Assembly (NCBI RefSeq): GCF_964340395.1
Contig: NC_135564.1
Coordinates: 6,616,361-6,680,360, forward strand
Reading direction: 5' to 3'
Length of the DNA: 64,000 bases
Origin: Glandiceps talaboti
Taxonomy: Eukaryota > Hemichordata > Enteropneusta > Spengelidae
In this document: one piece after another, positions 35,816-60,969 of the stretch
Numbering within the stretch: position 1 is the first letter of the stretch
Layout of the letters: every line of letters begins with the position of its first letter
The notes under the pieces: model-generated
Told to the model about the DNA's origin: nothing
What the model saw: only the letters and a program-made list of their open reading frames with translations
The model's database searches: none
Made by a program: the position numbers and the translations under genes

Positions 35816-36417
35816 TATGTTTATGATATGTTGTGCTGTACTGTTATGGTGTGATGTGTTGCTTTGTGATGCACAGATAGTTTTTTTTGCATTGGTTATG
35901 AGTTCTACATTACTTGACATGGTTTAGAATCATACATCATAAACTTATGATGTTCTATAGTGTTTGCTTATAACCCGCTCACTGATTTTGAGTTTTGCAC
36001 ATTTCAAGTGAAATGCACCTCTGAAATGAACTGTTTAAAATCTAAATTTGCTGTTACCTTATTAAAGAAAACCCTAACCTATTCTCAGTTAAAAAGAAGA
36101 AGAAAAAATCAAGGGTCACCATACAAATTTGTGAAATAGAGGTCAAAATATTATCAAAATTATGTCATTTTAGAATCCAATATGGCCGCCGAATAATGTG
36201 TTATCTCTAGGGGAAAAACAGATTGTCGGTTTCCTGGAAAACAAGACGGTGGATCTCCAAATTTCTTTATTATTCGAAAAGGATCAGAAGCTAACTTCGA
36301 TATAGAAAAGTTTGAAGAAGTTCGATTTTCAGTGAAATTCGTTCCCGAGACACATGCTACCATAAATTTCTAATTACAGTGTCGATATCAAATAATTTTT
36401 TTCAAAGCAATAAAATG

Positions 36418-36544
<127 letters not shown>

Positions 36545-38248
36545 CCAAGTGCATGACAAAATAGTTGTGTTAGCATTTTATCATTTGGGAATCCATTAAT
36601 TTACTGATATGAACAAACCAAGACCAGATGAATGGGTGTTTAAAGTATATCTCATATACCTCTAGAAATGAAAAATCTCACAAAAAGATAATAAATTATT
36701 AAACAATAAAAGTTTATTTTGAATGGTTTTATGTCAAGGAGTAATTGCATCAATGGAGATCTCCTATCTCCGAGTAATCAATGTCTCACGGTAGCTGTTC
36801 GTTGGTTTGTTTATGAAAGAAGCAAAATATAAAAATTGCTTAAACTATCAGATTCTCTTCGTCTAGGCTTAGTACATGTAAGTAACTCAAGCACACAGAT
36901 AATAATAATAACTTAGGTACCAAAGAATGTGTTATTTCGCAACATCATTTGGGAAAAGGTCGTCTCGTTTTTGGCAAGGGTGACTTTATTTTCTAAGTAC
37001 AGTGTTCCCCGTAAATTAGCCTGGGTTCTTGGCTTTTTGCACTGACAAGAAGGAAGTGAGAAAATCTATCGGATGGGAATTTTTTCTGTTTTTGTCTCAC
37101 TAGCCAGCCAGCTATCTGAAATTTGAGAACATCAAAATCATAAACAAACGCCGCCCTTTAGCGTTCACATTTCATAAGAGTTTGTCGTAGCTATCAGTAC
37201 GATAACATGATCCATTCGAGTGCTGATGACGTATGGAGTTATTCGATGACGCAAATCTCGGCAAGAGGGAGACTCGAATCCAAACCATGCATATTCAGCG
37301 GAACTCTTTGCATCCAATTCTTAAAAATAAAAAAAATTGGAGGCCCCTTGAAGTTATGGGTTAAACACCATTGACATTGTTTTAATGAAGAAAACAGTGG
37401 AAAACTTCAAATAAAAAATTGATTTTGTAACTTTTATGAAATGTTATTTGTTGCCCCCCTGCCCAGTCGATGTGCGATCCAGCTTCTAATATTTGTGTCG
37501 TTATCGACACGTAAATTCAAACACAGATTTACAACAAAAAACCCAAATAACGTTCTTTACTATATCAGGATCATATATAGACAATATGACTTTGTATTGA
37601 AAATTCTTTCAATCAAAAAACAAAATCGACAGATTCATCAATAGCTTTCATGGCAGTTATTTCTGACAGTTTTTGTTCATATCAACAGTAACAGACAGTA
37701 ATTTTCAAATGATATTTTATTTTACTTTAATCTGAAATTGTAAAATCAGACATTTAACAATGGCAGTCGTTTATCTCGAGAGCAATAGAGTTTAATAATA
37801 GTACACGTAACATACTATTTGTCAAAGGTAGCAAAATTACTAAGTAAAGTCTTTTTTTTTTCAAAATGTCTTCACCGATCATATTAAAAATGTAACTCAA
37901 ATGATGTTTCTTACAATTTCAAAGTTCATAAAATGTCTGACCGCCGTTTCCAATGTGAAGTATGACGGAGCATTTGTCCATTAACCGACGATCCACGTTC
38001 TTCAATGCCCGTCAATCACTTAAACCCTACTAGAACCACCATTAGGATAAAGAGCTTTCATAACCCTTTTGGAGTAAAATAACCCAAATTGAGCCACTTT
38101 TCAAATTTTGTGGCTTTTATTTGTCAATTTATTTTTTGTATAGTAACAATACATTTCAGGAAATAAATGGGTTTTTTAGTTGCTTCATTTATGGTATCAA
38201 GGGACCATAAACACCACTGTAGTATCTGTTCAAGTATTCGACAGTGTT

Positions 38249-38254
38249 TTTATT
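38249..38254 (-). terminator. Poly(A) signal AATAAA for the homeobox gene
   Basis: An AATAAA on the minus strand lies 62 nt past the stop. Further copies at 38128-38133 and 38116-38121 are alternatives. Confidence 0.45.
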
Positions 38255-38316
38255 ACAGTCATGAGGGACAACCGTCGCGGGAGTTCATACACGATAATTC
38301 AATTAACAGAAAGTTC

Positions 38317-49677
<11,361 letters not shown>

Positions 49678-50305
49678 ATTGCCGCAAGTTATTTTTATAT
49701 TATTTTCAGTCTTAAAAAGTTTTCGAAAAATGAGAAATGTTGTCTCTGCAAAATATCAAATTAGTGCTGATTGTTTGGTGCAATAAAGCTCTGAAAGAGA
49801 GAGACCGTACACATATGTCTTAGATCTTGTGTGAACGACTGTTGTAATTACAGGTAAGCGGGAAATCGAACACCTCGTCTGCTAAAATCAAGGACGTCCC
49901 GTTGTCTGTATTCCCTCGTACGATAATTATCAAAACACATGTACTTGATTTTGAATATCTGCCTTGTTACAACTGGCAAGGAAATCGTCTCAAAGTTAGT
50001 GGCGTCGGACAAGCGGAAACACAGTTTTGTTGGTCAAGTAATTCCAAGTTGTCTGTCGTTGAACTTGAGTTTTACCGTTGCATACACCGCTAGACAGAAC
50101 GACAGCGTTGTCGGAATGGAATGAAACCGGCAGAATATGAAGTTGGCAGCGGAAATTCAGTTTGCATCAAAACAGCGACTGTTAGGGGTTCGGCACTAGT
50201 AGCACAATGTTCTTCCGGGAGTTGGTGTTTAATTGGTAACATCAACGAGCTGATGCAGCGTACCAGCAACACTACCTCCAATTGATTTGAGCTACTAAAT
50301 GACCG

Positions 50306-50314
50306 CTTTATATG
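50306..50314 (-). promoter_or_regulatory. Weak candidate TATA element upstream of the homeobox gene
   Basis: CATATAAAG on the minus strand lies about 630 nt before the ATG and would imply a 5' UTR of roughly 600 nt. No initiator or conserved context was verified; many animal developmental genes lack TATA boxes, so this is only a pointer. Confidence 0.15.
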
Positions 50315-51570
50315 TATGCATAATAGCGATGTGTAAAAATCCCCACACGACTGCAAAAAACTCCAACCCAACCAATCAATACTACTTAATGGCCAACAAA
50401 TGGAAGTTCCGTATTGTTTTGCATGCCAGCAAAGAAAATGCTAATTGTTTTCTATTACTTTAATTTTAAATGCGTTATTGTTGAAAATATCAAATGGGTG
50501 GGCCAGACGTGGTTAAGAGCACTAAAATGATATGAAAATATGAACCCATCGATCAACCTGATTGGTCCGCGTACGACTTACAGTATTCGTGAGACTGTCA
50601 GATTGAAATTTCCCGCCCACCACCAGCCATGCACGAGATCACAATTTGTTATTTCGGAGGAAAAAAATCCAGGGCTTTCTTTTTCTTTTGGGTAAAATTG
50701 AAAAATATGTCTAAGATAACGTATTATGTGTCAAAAGAATTATCAAATTTGACCAAAATTTTAATAATTTGATGAAAATTGACGACGCGCGACCCGGCAT
50801 TGAAGTAGTCCACACAGGTTGTAACGAGTAGTGACGGAAGCGATAGATTACTTCGTAACAAGTAATTTCCGACAACACTTCCTAAATTAAATATCTGAAT
50901 AAACATTGCCTATAATCCGTGGATTTTCTTTTAATGAATGTATTGACTAATTTTTATAAACCTAAACTAAGAAATGTAGATAGCCATTAGGTGAATAAAT
51001 AACTTAGCGTTGATCGATAATAGTCTCAGCAATATAGGCGCCCAGACTGACGATTTGCAGTTGTACAAAAAAACCTGCTACTATGCACTACTGTTTAATA
51101 CAATATGCTTTTACAGGTTCTATTTGGGAGAACGAAAGTAATATTTGGAAAAAAAATGCGAACGGAATTTGAGTTCATTTGATTCACCTAGTAATAAAAT
51201 GAACTAGGCAGGAATTTTTATTACTTTTACATGAAAATATATCGATCAACATCATGTTATTGAAAAAATAATCGCAAGTTTTGAATCTGATCGAAAAATT
51301 ATTGTGACATTGTAATTGACGGACTGCTTGCAAATATTGTAAGCCTAGTACCCCCCCCCCCCGGATACATCGCCCCACCCCGCTCAACGACGCTTCAACA
51401 TTGATGGATTTTCCTCTGCCAAGTGTCTGTGTTTGGGATGTGAAATTACCGTTAGAGATTTAAAAACATAGTCTGACTGGATGTATTTTATTATGGAAGG
51501 CGAAACGAGGTATTGTTAAATAATATTAAATTGTAGTTTTGATAATATGATTCAAATTCATACCATAAAA

Positions 51571-51879
51571 CACCCACCCATCCATCCATCAACCGTCCGC
51601 CCATCCACCCATCCATCCGCCCGCCCGTATGTATGTATGTATGTATGTATGTATGTATGTATGTATGTATGTATGTATGTATGTATGTATGTATGTATGT
51701 ATGTATGTATGTATGTATGTATGTATGTATGTATGTATGTATGTGTGTATGTGTGTATGTGTGTATGTGTGTATGTGTGTGTGTGTGTGTATGTGTGTGC
51801 GTGTGTGCGTGCGTGCGTGCGCGTGCGTGCGTGCGTGCGTGTGTGTGGATGTGTGGATGTGTGTCTGTCTGTCTGTCTG

Positions 51880-51955
<76 letters not shown>

Positions 51956-51971
51956 CCTCAGTCAGTCAGTC
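51571..51971 (+). repeat. Compound microsatellite (CCAT)n-(GTAT)n-(GT)n-(GTCT)n
   Basis: CCAT/CCGC units, about 29 GTAT units, GTGTAT and GCGT mixtures, GTGGAT, then about 22 GTCT units and GTCA. Cys/Val/Met/Leu-only frames here are artefacts. Confidence 0.95.
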
Positions 51972-54900
51972 ATTGAAGTCAGTCATTGAAGTCAGCCACT
52001 CAGGTACATTTGTGTACATAGGTAGTTAGTCGACCATTCAAATTTCAGGAAATTCACCAATGCACCCGTTCATAATCTCCTTTCATCCGTCACATCAATC
52101 GTTGGTGTCTTCCCTAATAAATACTTGAAATAGTTACGATGACACATCATCTCAAAGACAGGACTTCAGGGTGAGTTTGTAGTCGTTCTACCAATTTCGT
52201 TTTTTGTTGTTGTAATTTTTAAAGCTGCAATGAAATATAACAGCACAATTGTACAAGGTATGAGTAACACACTCCCCGACTAATAAACTAGTTTTGGCAT
52301 TATTCACCTTTACCCCAAATTACCTCCCCCTTTGACCTTTACACAAAGTCCTCCTTGCATCTATTTTCTGAACTTTTGTCATGGTCAATAGAAATACCAA
52401 CAACCACACATGGCGGTCCTGTTACAATGACTGATACTTCTTTGTGTTGGTTTATATCCTTTATATTGTCCAATGGCACAGTAATATAAGAGGTATTTTT
52501 CATCCCAACGTTATAAATAATTGACGGTTTTGCAGATAGTAACAAGTGTTGTAAATTGGTATTTTTGTCTCCCTTTCACAAGACTGGTTTCACACAGTGT
52601 AGTGAAAATGGGCATGAGTAGGCATATTTCTATCTGCCAGTGTCACCTCTCTTTTAGCCTAGACGTGGAATCCATCGTAAAGGAATTTTTGAGTTCACAG
52701 TCACGCAAAAATCCCCCACACGATTGAATTCTATCCTACCTCTCCCCTCCACAGGTTGAATTGTGACGGTAAACCTCAACTGGGAAAAGGGTTGGGATTA
52801 TTACTAGCGTTCAATGTTTAAAAAAAATGTAAAATAATTATTCAATTTGACCATAATATAGATAATTTTGAATTTTGTGTCAATTTTACAACATCCTATA
52901 ATTCTACATGTGTGAAATTGGCGGGAAACAGAAATGACGATTAATAAAGCATAATGCTTGACTTTAAATATTTATTTGTAATTACAAATGATTACTTTAC
53001 TAGTTAATTTAGAAATCACTTCCTGTACGTGCAACAAACTTTTTACCTGTTTTAATTGTTTTAATTTGTTTATACAAAACGACAGACTTGGGCTATGTTG
53101 TTTCATTTTTTCTCTGAGAAGGAAGTCATTGTTTTATTGTTTTATTGTTAAAAATCCAAAAAGAAAATCCAAGCATTTCTCATCTACATTGCTACTTTAA
53201 GATGAAGCGGATTTTATAATAATAGGAATCTATGTTTGAAGTGAACGGAAATGACAGGGATTTACTTACATTTAGTATAGTCGAATCATCATTGATTGAA
53301 TGGAAGTCAGGTCAAATTCCCGAACCGATAGTTTAAATAGGTTTTGTGTTAACACAAGTCGACAATTTGTAAGAGAATGGAAGAACCCAGCAATGATGGT
53401 GTGAAAATTGAGGAGCTATCTGGTTTATACAGAGGATTCTTTTTTTGTAAATCGATAGTCAACATGACTCTGTGATCCAGCAGAATCTGACAATTATTGT
53501 GTAGTGTTCTATACCTACTACAGCTACATGACACTCGTGTGTGAGCTAAGAACGGCTTGGTTGTAAAACGAGATCCATTCACCGAACTTCCCGCGCTTTC
53601 ATACGTTAATAGAAAAGTGGTAAATATACCTCTAGTGACATGATAGAAGAAAGATATCAACATAAACTATATCAAAAATATTTCGAAATCAAAGTATATG
53701 AATTTCTTCACTGATGTATTATTTGACAGATACTATCGTTGTTAAAAATACTTCAAGTTGTCAAATACGTTTTAACGCCAAAGTCACGTCTTTGTTAGTT
53801 GGAAATGTCTTTTTCTGTGCAATATTGTTAAAATATTCTCGCCATTTTCATAACTCATGTTACATCACAGTGTGTATGTTTTAATGTGTATGAGGGTGTT
53901 CTAAAACTCGAGAATTTCCGTTTTTAATTTTTAACTTCAAAATTTCCAATTTAGGAGAGTGTTATGAAGACATACAAAAACAGCACAGGTTGACAAGGGA
54001 GGCAGGGAGAACGAGACGGACAAGATAGAAAGACACACAAAGGGACGTTCTTCGGTTTACACCCCTGTCCCCATTAATGAAATTTTACTTGAATTGGCAT
54101 CCTACTTGTACTATAAGCATTTGCAAATATAAACAAGGACAAAAGGGACGAACTATTTTTCAATCTTAATCTGTATTTGTAATATAAACTTAATTTCAGA
54201 GAAGAACGATTTTTGAAAGGTGGTGGAACTTTATTGGGAATAGTCACTCATCACTACCCTTCAAAATCACGACTATCGACAAACAAATTACTAATATACT
54301 CTTACGGAAGGACATTGTTCAGTAATTGTTTGACCTGAACACCATCACTTTTCCGGTGGGCTGACGAGTAGGCGGAGTCGGTTGGCGATTAATTTTTCAA
54401 CATTTCGGAAGGAAGTTGAACGTCGATAAGTTTGTTTCAAGTCAATTGGGCAAGGAGTGAGATAACCATACCGGATATTCGTTCTTATAATATACTTTGC
54501 CTACGAACACTAAAATCAAATTTTTTGTTGTTACTTCGCATGTAGTTTATTTAATTTGTCCATACTCTTTCGTCAATTAATATTAACAACTTAAATATCA
54601 AATACAACATTTTACAAATACACAAATAATATTGTACAGTCTCAACAAAACTCAACTCAAAGGGTTGCCAAAAGTTTTGACTAGCTTTCGTCCTGTTAAA
54701 CAGCGAACCATCAGAACTATCGATATTTTGTTGTTTATTTTTTAATTAAAAAAAATTATTTTTTCATAATCGTTTGATATAACGCATTTGAAAGAAAACC
54801 TAAGAAAAAAAGAAATGGCGATAAAGTCATTAAAATAAGGAAATCGGTTATCTCAAATTTAGGAAGGAAACTTCAACTATCAAAAAAGAGTATTTTAGCG

Positions 54901-56285
54901 CCAAAATTTCTTACAGATCAGACCCTTGATTTTGATACGCGCGCTTTAATTTTTATCACCTACAGCAATAAATTTTGAAACGAATGAAAGGAAACAGTGT
55001 ATACTGCTACGTCGACAAGGAAGACGAAATATATAATTGATCGTTTGGTGATACAGGCAGTGCAAATTACCCAAATAAAGACTTGAGTTAAAACCTATAA
55101 CAGGAAAAAACATGTTTTATTCTGAGAGCTGGTGTATCTCATTTGCTAGCCTTTCATTTTCCATTAAGAATTAACAATTATTCTATAGTTCGACCCATCG
55201 CTATCTTTCTCGCAGATATTAAATGTAATTTCATTTGCAATCCTATCTCAGTAGCTCGCATCGTTGACTCAGGTGCGTGCCTTTATTGTAAGCATTTTTA
55301 TCTGTGGTGCTCTTAATTTGCAGGTGGATGGCAAATGTATTTGTTCTTTAAGTATTGCGTCGTATCGGTTATAGACTCCTCAAAATGCGAGGTAAAGTCT
55401 ATTTCCCTCCAAGAGATAGCGTTGTCGCTGACGAGTGCAAACGTCAAAGGCTGTTAATATCTATGCTTTTGACAGAACAACTCACACCTGAAATGTGCCT
55501 TAACAAACCCAACCATGCATTTACAGCTAAAGTGTAGACCCTGTTAATTTGTATAGAACTTAATCCACGGCGTATCGATTTATTACTGAATGGGGCTACT
55601 TTAACAGATTCTATAATTACGCCAAATAAAATAGCTCCGGTTAGTAAACGTGTTTAAAATTGCCATTAAACTTAAGCAAGGAAATATTGCATAGGACTAC
55701 CTATGATCACCGGTATGGATTTCCTTATGTATTTACTTATTATATAAACCGTGGTATACACTTAAAGCTGCGACTAAACTTCTACATTAAGGGTGTGTAC
55801 ACGCGACAAAGCTCGGTAAATATATGTGGCACCTCACTGGAGTCTCGTGTGTACTAAACTGTTGTGAGCGTCGTAACTGTTAAAACAACTTTCGAATAGA
55901 GTCGGCTAGAAATGGAGACGATTAGTTTTGTGCTTTGAATGAAAAAGATGCTAAGAAGAAGCAGCTTTTAAATCTACATTTTTCCTAGTATTTGAACAGT
56001 TAGATTATAAAATTAAAATGCTAGTACGGTTTCCAAACAAGCTCTGTGCGTATGATACAATTGGATTCGATTACCAACTTTGTTGAGAAGAATAACTTTA
56101 AAATTGATATCATTTTTATCCAAACATCTGTTTTGATCAGTACGAGGTATTAATTTCATAAAATATTGGACCTTTCAGTTTCTACCAAAACACGATACTA
56201 GATTAGATATATCGAATATTCATTTTCTGTTTTTTCTGATTCACAAACTATGTTTGTATTGAAGCAACGAACCTCGAACCTACTA

Positions 56286-56286
<1 letters not shown>

Positions 56287-56337
<51 letters not shown>

Positions 56338-56672
56338 GTGTATGTATGTATGTATGTATGTCTGTGTCTGTCTGTGTGTGTGCGTGTATGTATGTATGTA
56401 TGTATGTATGTATGTATGTATGTATGTATGTATGTATGTATGTATGTATGTATGTATGTATGTATGTATGTATGTATGTATGTATGTATGTATGTATGTA
56501 TGTATGTATGTATGTATGTATGTATGTATGTATGTATGTATGTATGTATGTATGTATGTATGTATGTATGTGTGTGTGTGTGTATGTATGTGTGTGTGTG
56601 TGTGTGTGTGTGTCTGTCTGTGTGTGTCCGTCTGTCTCTTTGTGTGTCTGTCTATATATGTGTCTATATGTA
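56287..56672 (+). repeat. Compound microsatellite (GT)n-(GTAT)n-(GT)n
   Basis: GT, mixed GTAT/GTCT, about 45 GTAT units, then GT and GTCT mixtures. Confidence 0.95.
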
Positions 56673-57016
56673 TGATCTAGTATGTTTGTAGGCACAGACA
56701 TGAATAATACATGTTATGGAAAACCCCGAATAAAAAAAACCTTGTTTAAACTATTATCTGTATAAGTATCGTCTCCATAGCAACCATTTATACGATGTTA
56801 TTGATTAATTAGACAGTGATTTCAATATTTCAAACTATAACACTTGTCACCATTTCAAAAAGACAACGATAATGGTATTTATTGTCCATTGTAATTATAA
56901 CTCAATTTTACATTGAAACATATTAGTTTTAAAATTGATTTTATTTTTATTGAACACTTGTTATTGTTATCCAGCCAATGATTATTTAAGATTCATAAAA
57001 TTAAATTAAAAACTAA

Positions 57017-57238
57017 CAATAGGGAACTTGCAATCCAGAATGAGCATGCTCAGACGCAAAGGACTGTGGGATTATCTGTGGTTATCGTAATCCCTAATCT
57101 GGAGCTATTGATAAAACAAACATCCCACAATGGTCAGGGTAGCTATGAATTGATTATTTGTGGTTGCAAACAATGCAACATCATTGTTTACAATACCAAT
57201 TCATTAGTATTCATTATCACATTTCCCATGATGCAACA
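57017..57238 (+). mobile_element. MITE family 1, copy C (right end lost)
   Basis: It starts CAATAGGGAACTTGCAATCC and follows copies A and B up to CATTTCCCATGATGCAAC, where it runs into a CAA microsatellite (to 57249). The right TIR is missing. Confidence 0.75.
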
Positions 57239-58256
57239 ACAACAACAAATGATACACGTGTACACGTCATCGTCGATGAATGTAAGTTGTTTATATATAT
57301 CATGTACGTATATCTTTAAAACATTCAAAATTACAAGAACAAAAAATGGGTACCTATTGCAACATTGTTTCAAACGAGGTCTTGATATTAAATTATTGAC
57401 GGGCGTTTTAGAATATAAACGCAATTATTCAAAGATTGCAATACATGAAAAATTAATTTTTATCTGATAATCGTGATTTTACGGTTACTCTCATTATTCT
57501 CCATCTCTTCTGCCCCCCCCCCCACCCCACCACCCCCTCGTCATTTACAGCTGCTGCTTATATCGCCTCTTCCTCCTCCTTTCCAAATTTCCCAAAAAGT
57601 CATGATTTCCAAGTTAAGAATGAGAAAAGGGGGTAAAAACACCATGCACATGTGAGAAGAGTGGATTTGATGGACCGATAGAATCTTGACCGATAAAATC
57701 CTATTATTAAATTGTAAAAAAACTCGTGTTTTTGTATGATCCAGTAATTAAAGGATTTGCCTAGCAAATCAATAGCGAAAATTAAAGATCACGGTAAAAA
57801 GTGTTTACACTCAATTTAAGCAGAGTAGCTGTGACGTCGTCCTGTCAACACACTCAAATCGATTACGTGGTTCAGTACCGGGGAAGCTACTCTTGATATG
57901 CCGGAAAGTGCTCTTCCCCGTAAGGGTTGGCCCGGTAACGATTATAGTGAAAGTGCATAACTTCAGTGAAGTGAGGAGCAGTTAGTGATACGTGATCGCT
58001 GATAATTTAGTACGTTTTGGAGAACATGCCTTGTACAGTGCAACAACACGTATATAGGGCGATAGCAGCCTCAAATGATATTGATACAGGTTTGCTAATG
58101 GGGAAGTAATGGGGGAAATTATGAGTGTATAGACACATTCGTGCTCAGTAATATAGTTTGTTTTATCAGTGTATTTTTTGTTATTAATCTTGTAGTTAAA
58201 CTTGATGTCAGTGTGTAAATCGGGGCGTGCATGTGCGTGTCTGCCTGCGTACCTGC

Positions 58257-58315
58257 TTATGTATGTATGTATGTATGTATGTATGTATGTATGTATGTAT
58301 GTATGTATGTATGTA

Positions 58316-58364
<49 letters not shown>

Positions 58365-58488
58365 ATGTATGTATGTATGTATGTATGTATGTATGTATGT
58401 ATGTATGTATGTATGTATGTATGTATTCATGTGTGTGCGTGTGTGTGTGGGTAGGTAGGTAGGTAGGTAGGTAGGTATGTGCGTGTGT
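58257..58488 (+). repeat. Compound microsatellite (GTAT)n-(GT)n-(GTAT)n-(GTAG)n
   Basis: Two GTAT blocks flank a GT block. The right end carries about seven GTAG units. Confidence 0.95.
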
Positions 58489-59709
58489 TTTGGTATGTAA
58501 GTCTACGTGTGTTTATTAATTAGGTCCTCATTTAGGTTTGGGAAATGCAAATATCATGGGGTTGACAGTTTGTTAACCAGGTTAGGTAGTACTCGTAACT
58601 GATCTATCCACGGAGTTGCAACGTAACATCAGAGGCAGTTTACTCTTCTGACGTTTGCAGTGTTTGTGTCGTTTGCATTTACTCTGCGAGCAAGTCAATT
58701 ACTGACTGGTTGACATGTCGGTGAAATGACTGTTAAAGTAACCATTCCTCCAAGCAATCAAACCCATCAAGAAAGTCAAATTCAATCAAAATTGGAGGAT
58801 TGGGATTTCCACAAAGATTTCACAAATTCGACACATTGTTTAATTGAAATCCGTATGCTCATCCCATGAATCACTCCAAACACTCAGCGAATCTCCGGAG
58901 GAATGTGCGGTCTGGGCTAATGCGCACAGGTTAACAACGCGACCGCCGTCAGCATACAGAATTAGTGCATTTAGATGCGAGCTGATAGATTGAAGCGATG
59001 TTTATGAAACAGACAACACTCTAAAGACACGTTCTCTCTTTGTCGATTTCATCGTTAATTGATTTCATGGTGTGTATCTGAAGCCGATAGGGGACTTTTT
59101 TCCTATATTTGTACGGGTGATTTCTCCATTACGTTCGCAACAGCACAAAGAGGGAAAGACGATTTCACTTTAGGTCACGCTGGCAAAACACTCGACTGAA
59201 AGGCAGGAAAATCGAAACGAAATACCATAATGTACAAATTAAAAGACGTTAAAATTATACCTTACTATTGACTTTTAACTTCATTTATGGAAATACACAT
59301 TAGGATAAAGATTTGACATTCCGACGCCCGGATTCCCGCAAGACGGGTCGATCGCTGCAATAGTGTATTGAAAGACGGCGAATCTAATAAATGAACATTT
59401 CAAATCGTGTACGATGTTATGTTCGCACGCCAGTCGATGTCTAGTCTAACGGACTATGTCTATTCGCTTTCTATAGATATTTTGATCGGCTATTTGCACA
59501 GATGTTGGTGAAATCAATCACCTTTCTTGTATGCTTTTTGTGTCATTTATCTCAGTAAGAGTTCGCATTTCTTCCTTAAACACGTTTCTTCGTCTTGTCA
59601 TGCAATGACTGGGCCAGACATTGCAAACTGTTACCCAATGTTTGTTCGACAAATCACATAGCGAGACTGTTACGAACCAGTAACAAATCGATTAACCATC
59701 TTATCATTT

Positions 59710-60005
59710 AACCAACCAACCAACCAACCAACCAACCAACCAACCAACCAACCAACCAACCAACCAACCAACCAACCAACCAACCAACCAACCAACCAAC
59801 CAACCAACCAACCAACCAACCAACCAACCAACCAACCAACCAACCAACCAACCAACCAACCAACCAACCAACCAACCAACCAACCAACCAACCAACCAAC
59901 CAACCAACCAACCAACCAACCAACCAACACGGACCGACGACCCACCCATAAACAACCAACCACCAACCACCCCTAACCAACCAACCAACCAACCAACCAA
60001 CCAAC
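59710..60005 (+). repeat. (ACCA)n microsatellite, two blocks
   Basis: A perfect block of about 54 units (59710-59928) and, after 45 bp of ACCA-rich remnants, a second block of about seven units. Gly-Trp-Leu-Val frames here are artefacts. Confidence 0.95.
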
Positions 60006-60662
60006 TAAATATCAACCCACATAATAAACAAACTGAAGAACCAGATGAACTGACCAATACAGCTATAAGCAGTAAACAAACGCGAACAAAGAATCAATTA
60101 AATAACCATTCAACCTGACAATTCCTGTCTTACCACATCACAATTCAAACTCTGACGTCATGACAGACAGCAATCAGTCATCTTACTCCATTTCTTTCAC
60201 ATCGTCAACTTACACTTGAACGTTTCTTGTCCCTAGTTTCGCCTCGAGGATTACAGGCTTTCCGCTGATGACGTCACGGTAAATGTAGTTCATGTCCTAG
60301 CAGCATTGACAATTCTATTTTGCCAAATACTATGACATCACATATGACAAGACTATACAATTGCAGTAAATATATTAGATTTGTATCATGACTTGCGTGC
60401 AATACAATGAATAAAACAAACAAAAACTAAAAAACAACAACCCATAGGAGATATAGGCCGTAAGAATCGTTGTGTTACATCCGTTTACATGTGATGAGTG
60501 CTGGCTGATAGCGTGGTACGAATGTCTGCATTTTACAGACCATACGAGATAGTGAGTCAAACAAGATCTTAAGTCCAACATAACAAACAAGGTTGACAAA
60601 CAATACGTGGTACGTCGTACGTCACGATCACTATGTAAATTCTTATACATCCAAATTGAATG

Positions 60663-60969
<307 letters not shown>

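Noticed and set aside
57066-57467. 133-codon plus-strand frame
   Set aside because: Its first half is MITE copy C (the same peptide appears antisense in copy A at 2496-2702), followed by unrelated AT-rich DNA.
59670-60057. Gly-Trp-Leu-Val repeat proteins up to 117 codons
   Set aside because: Translations of the ACCA microsatellite.
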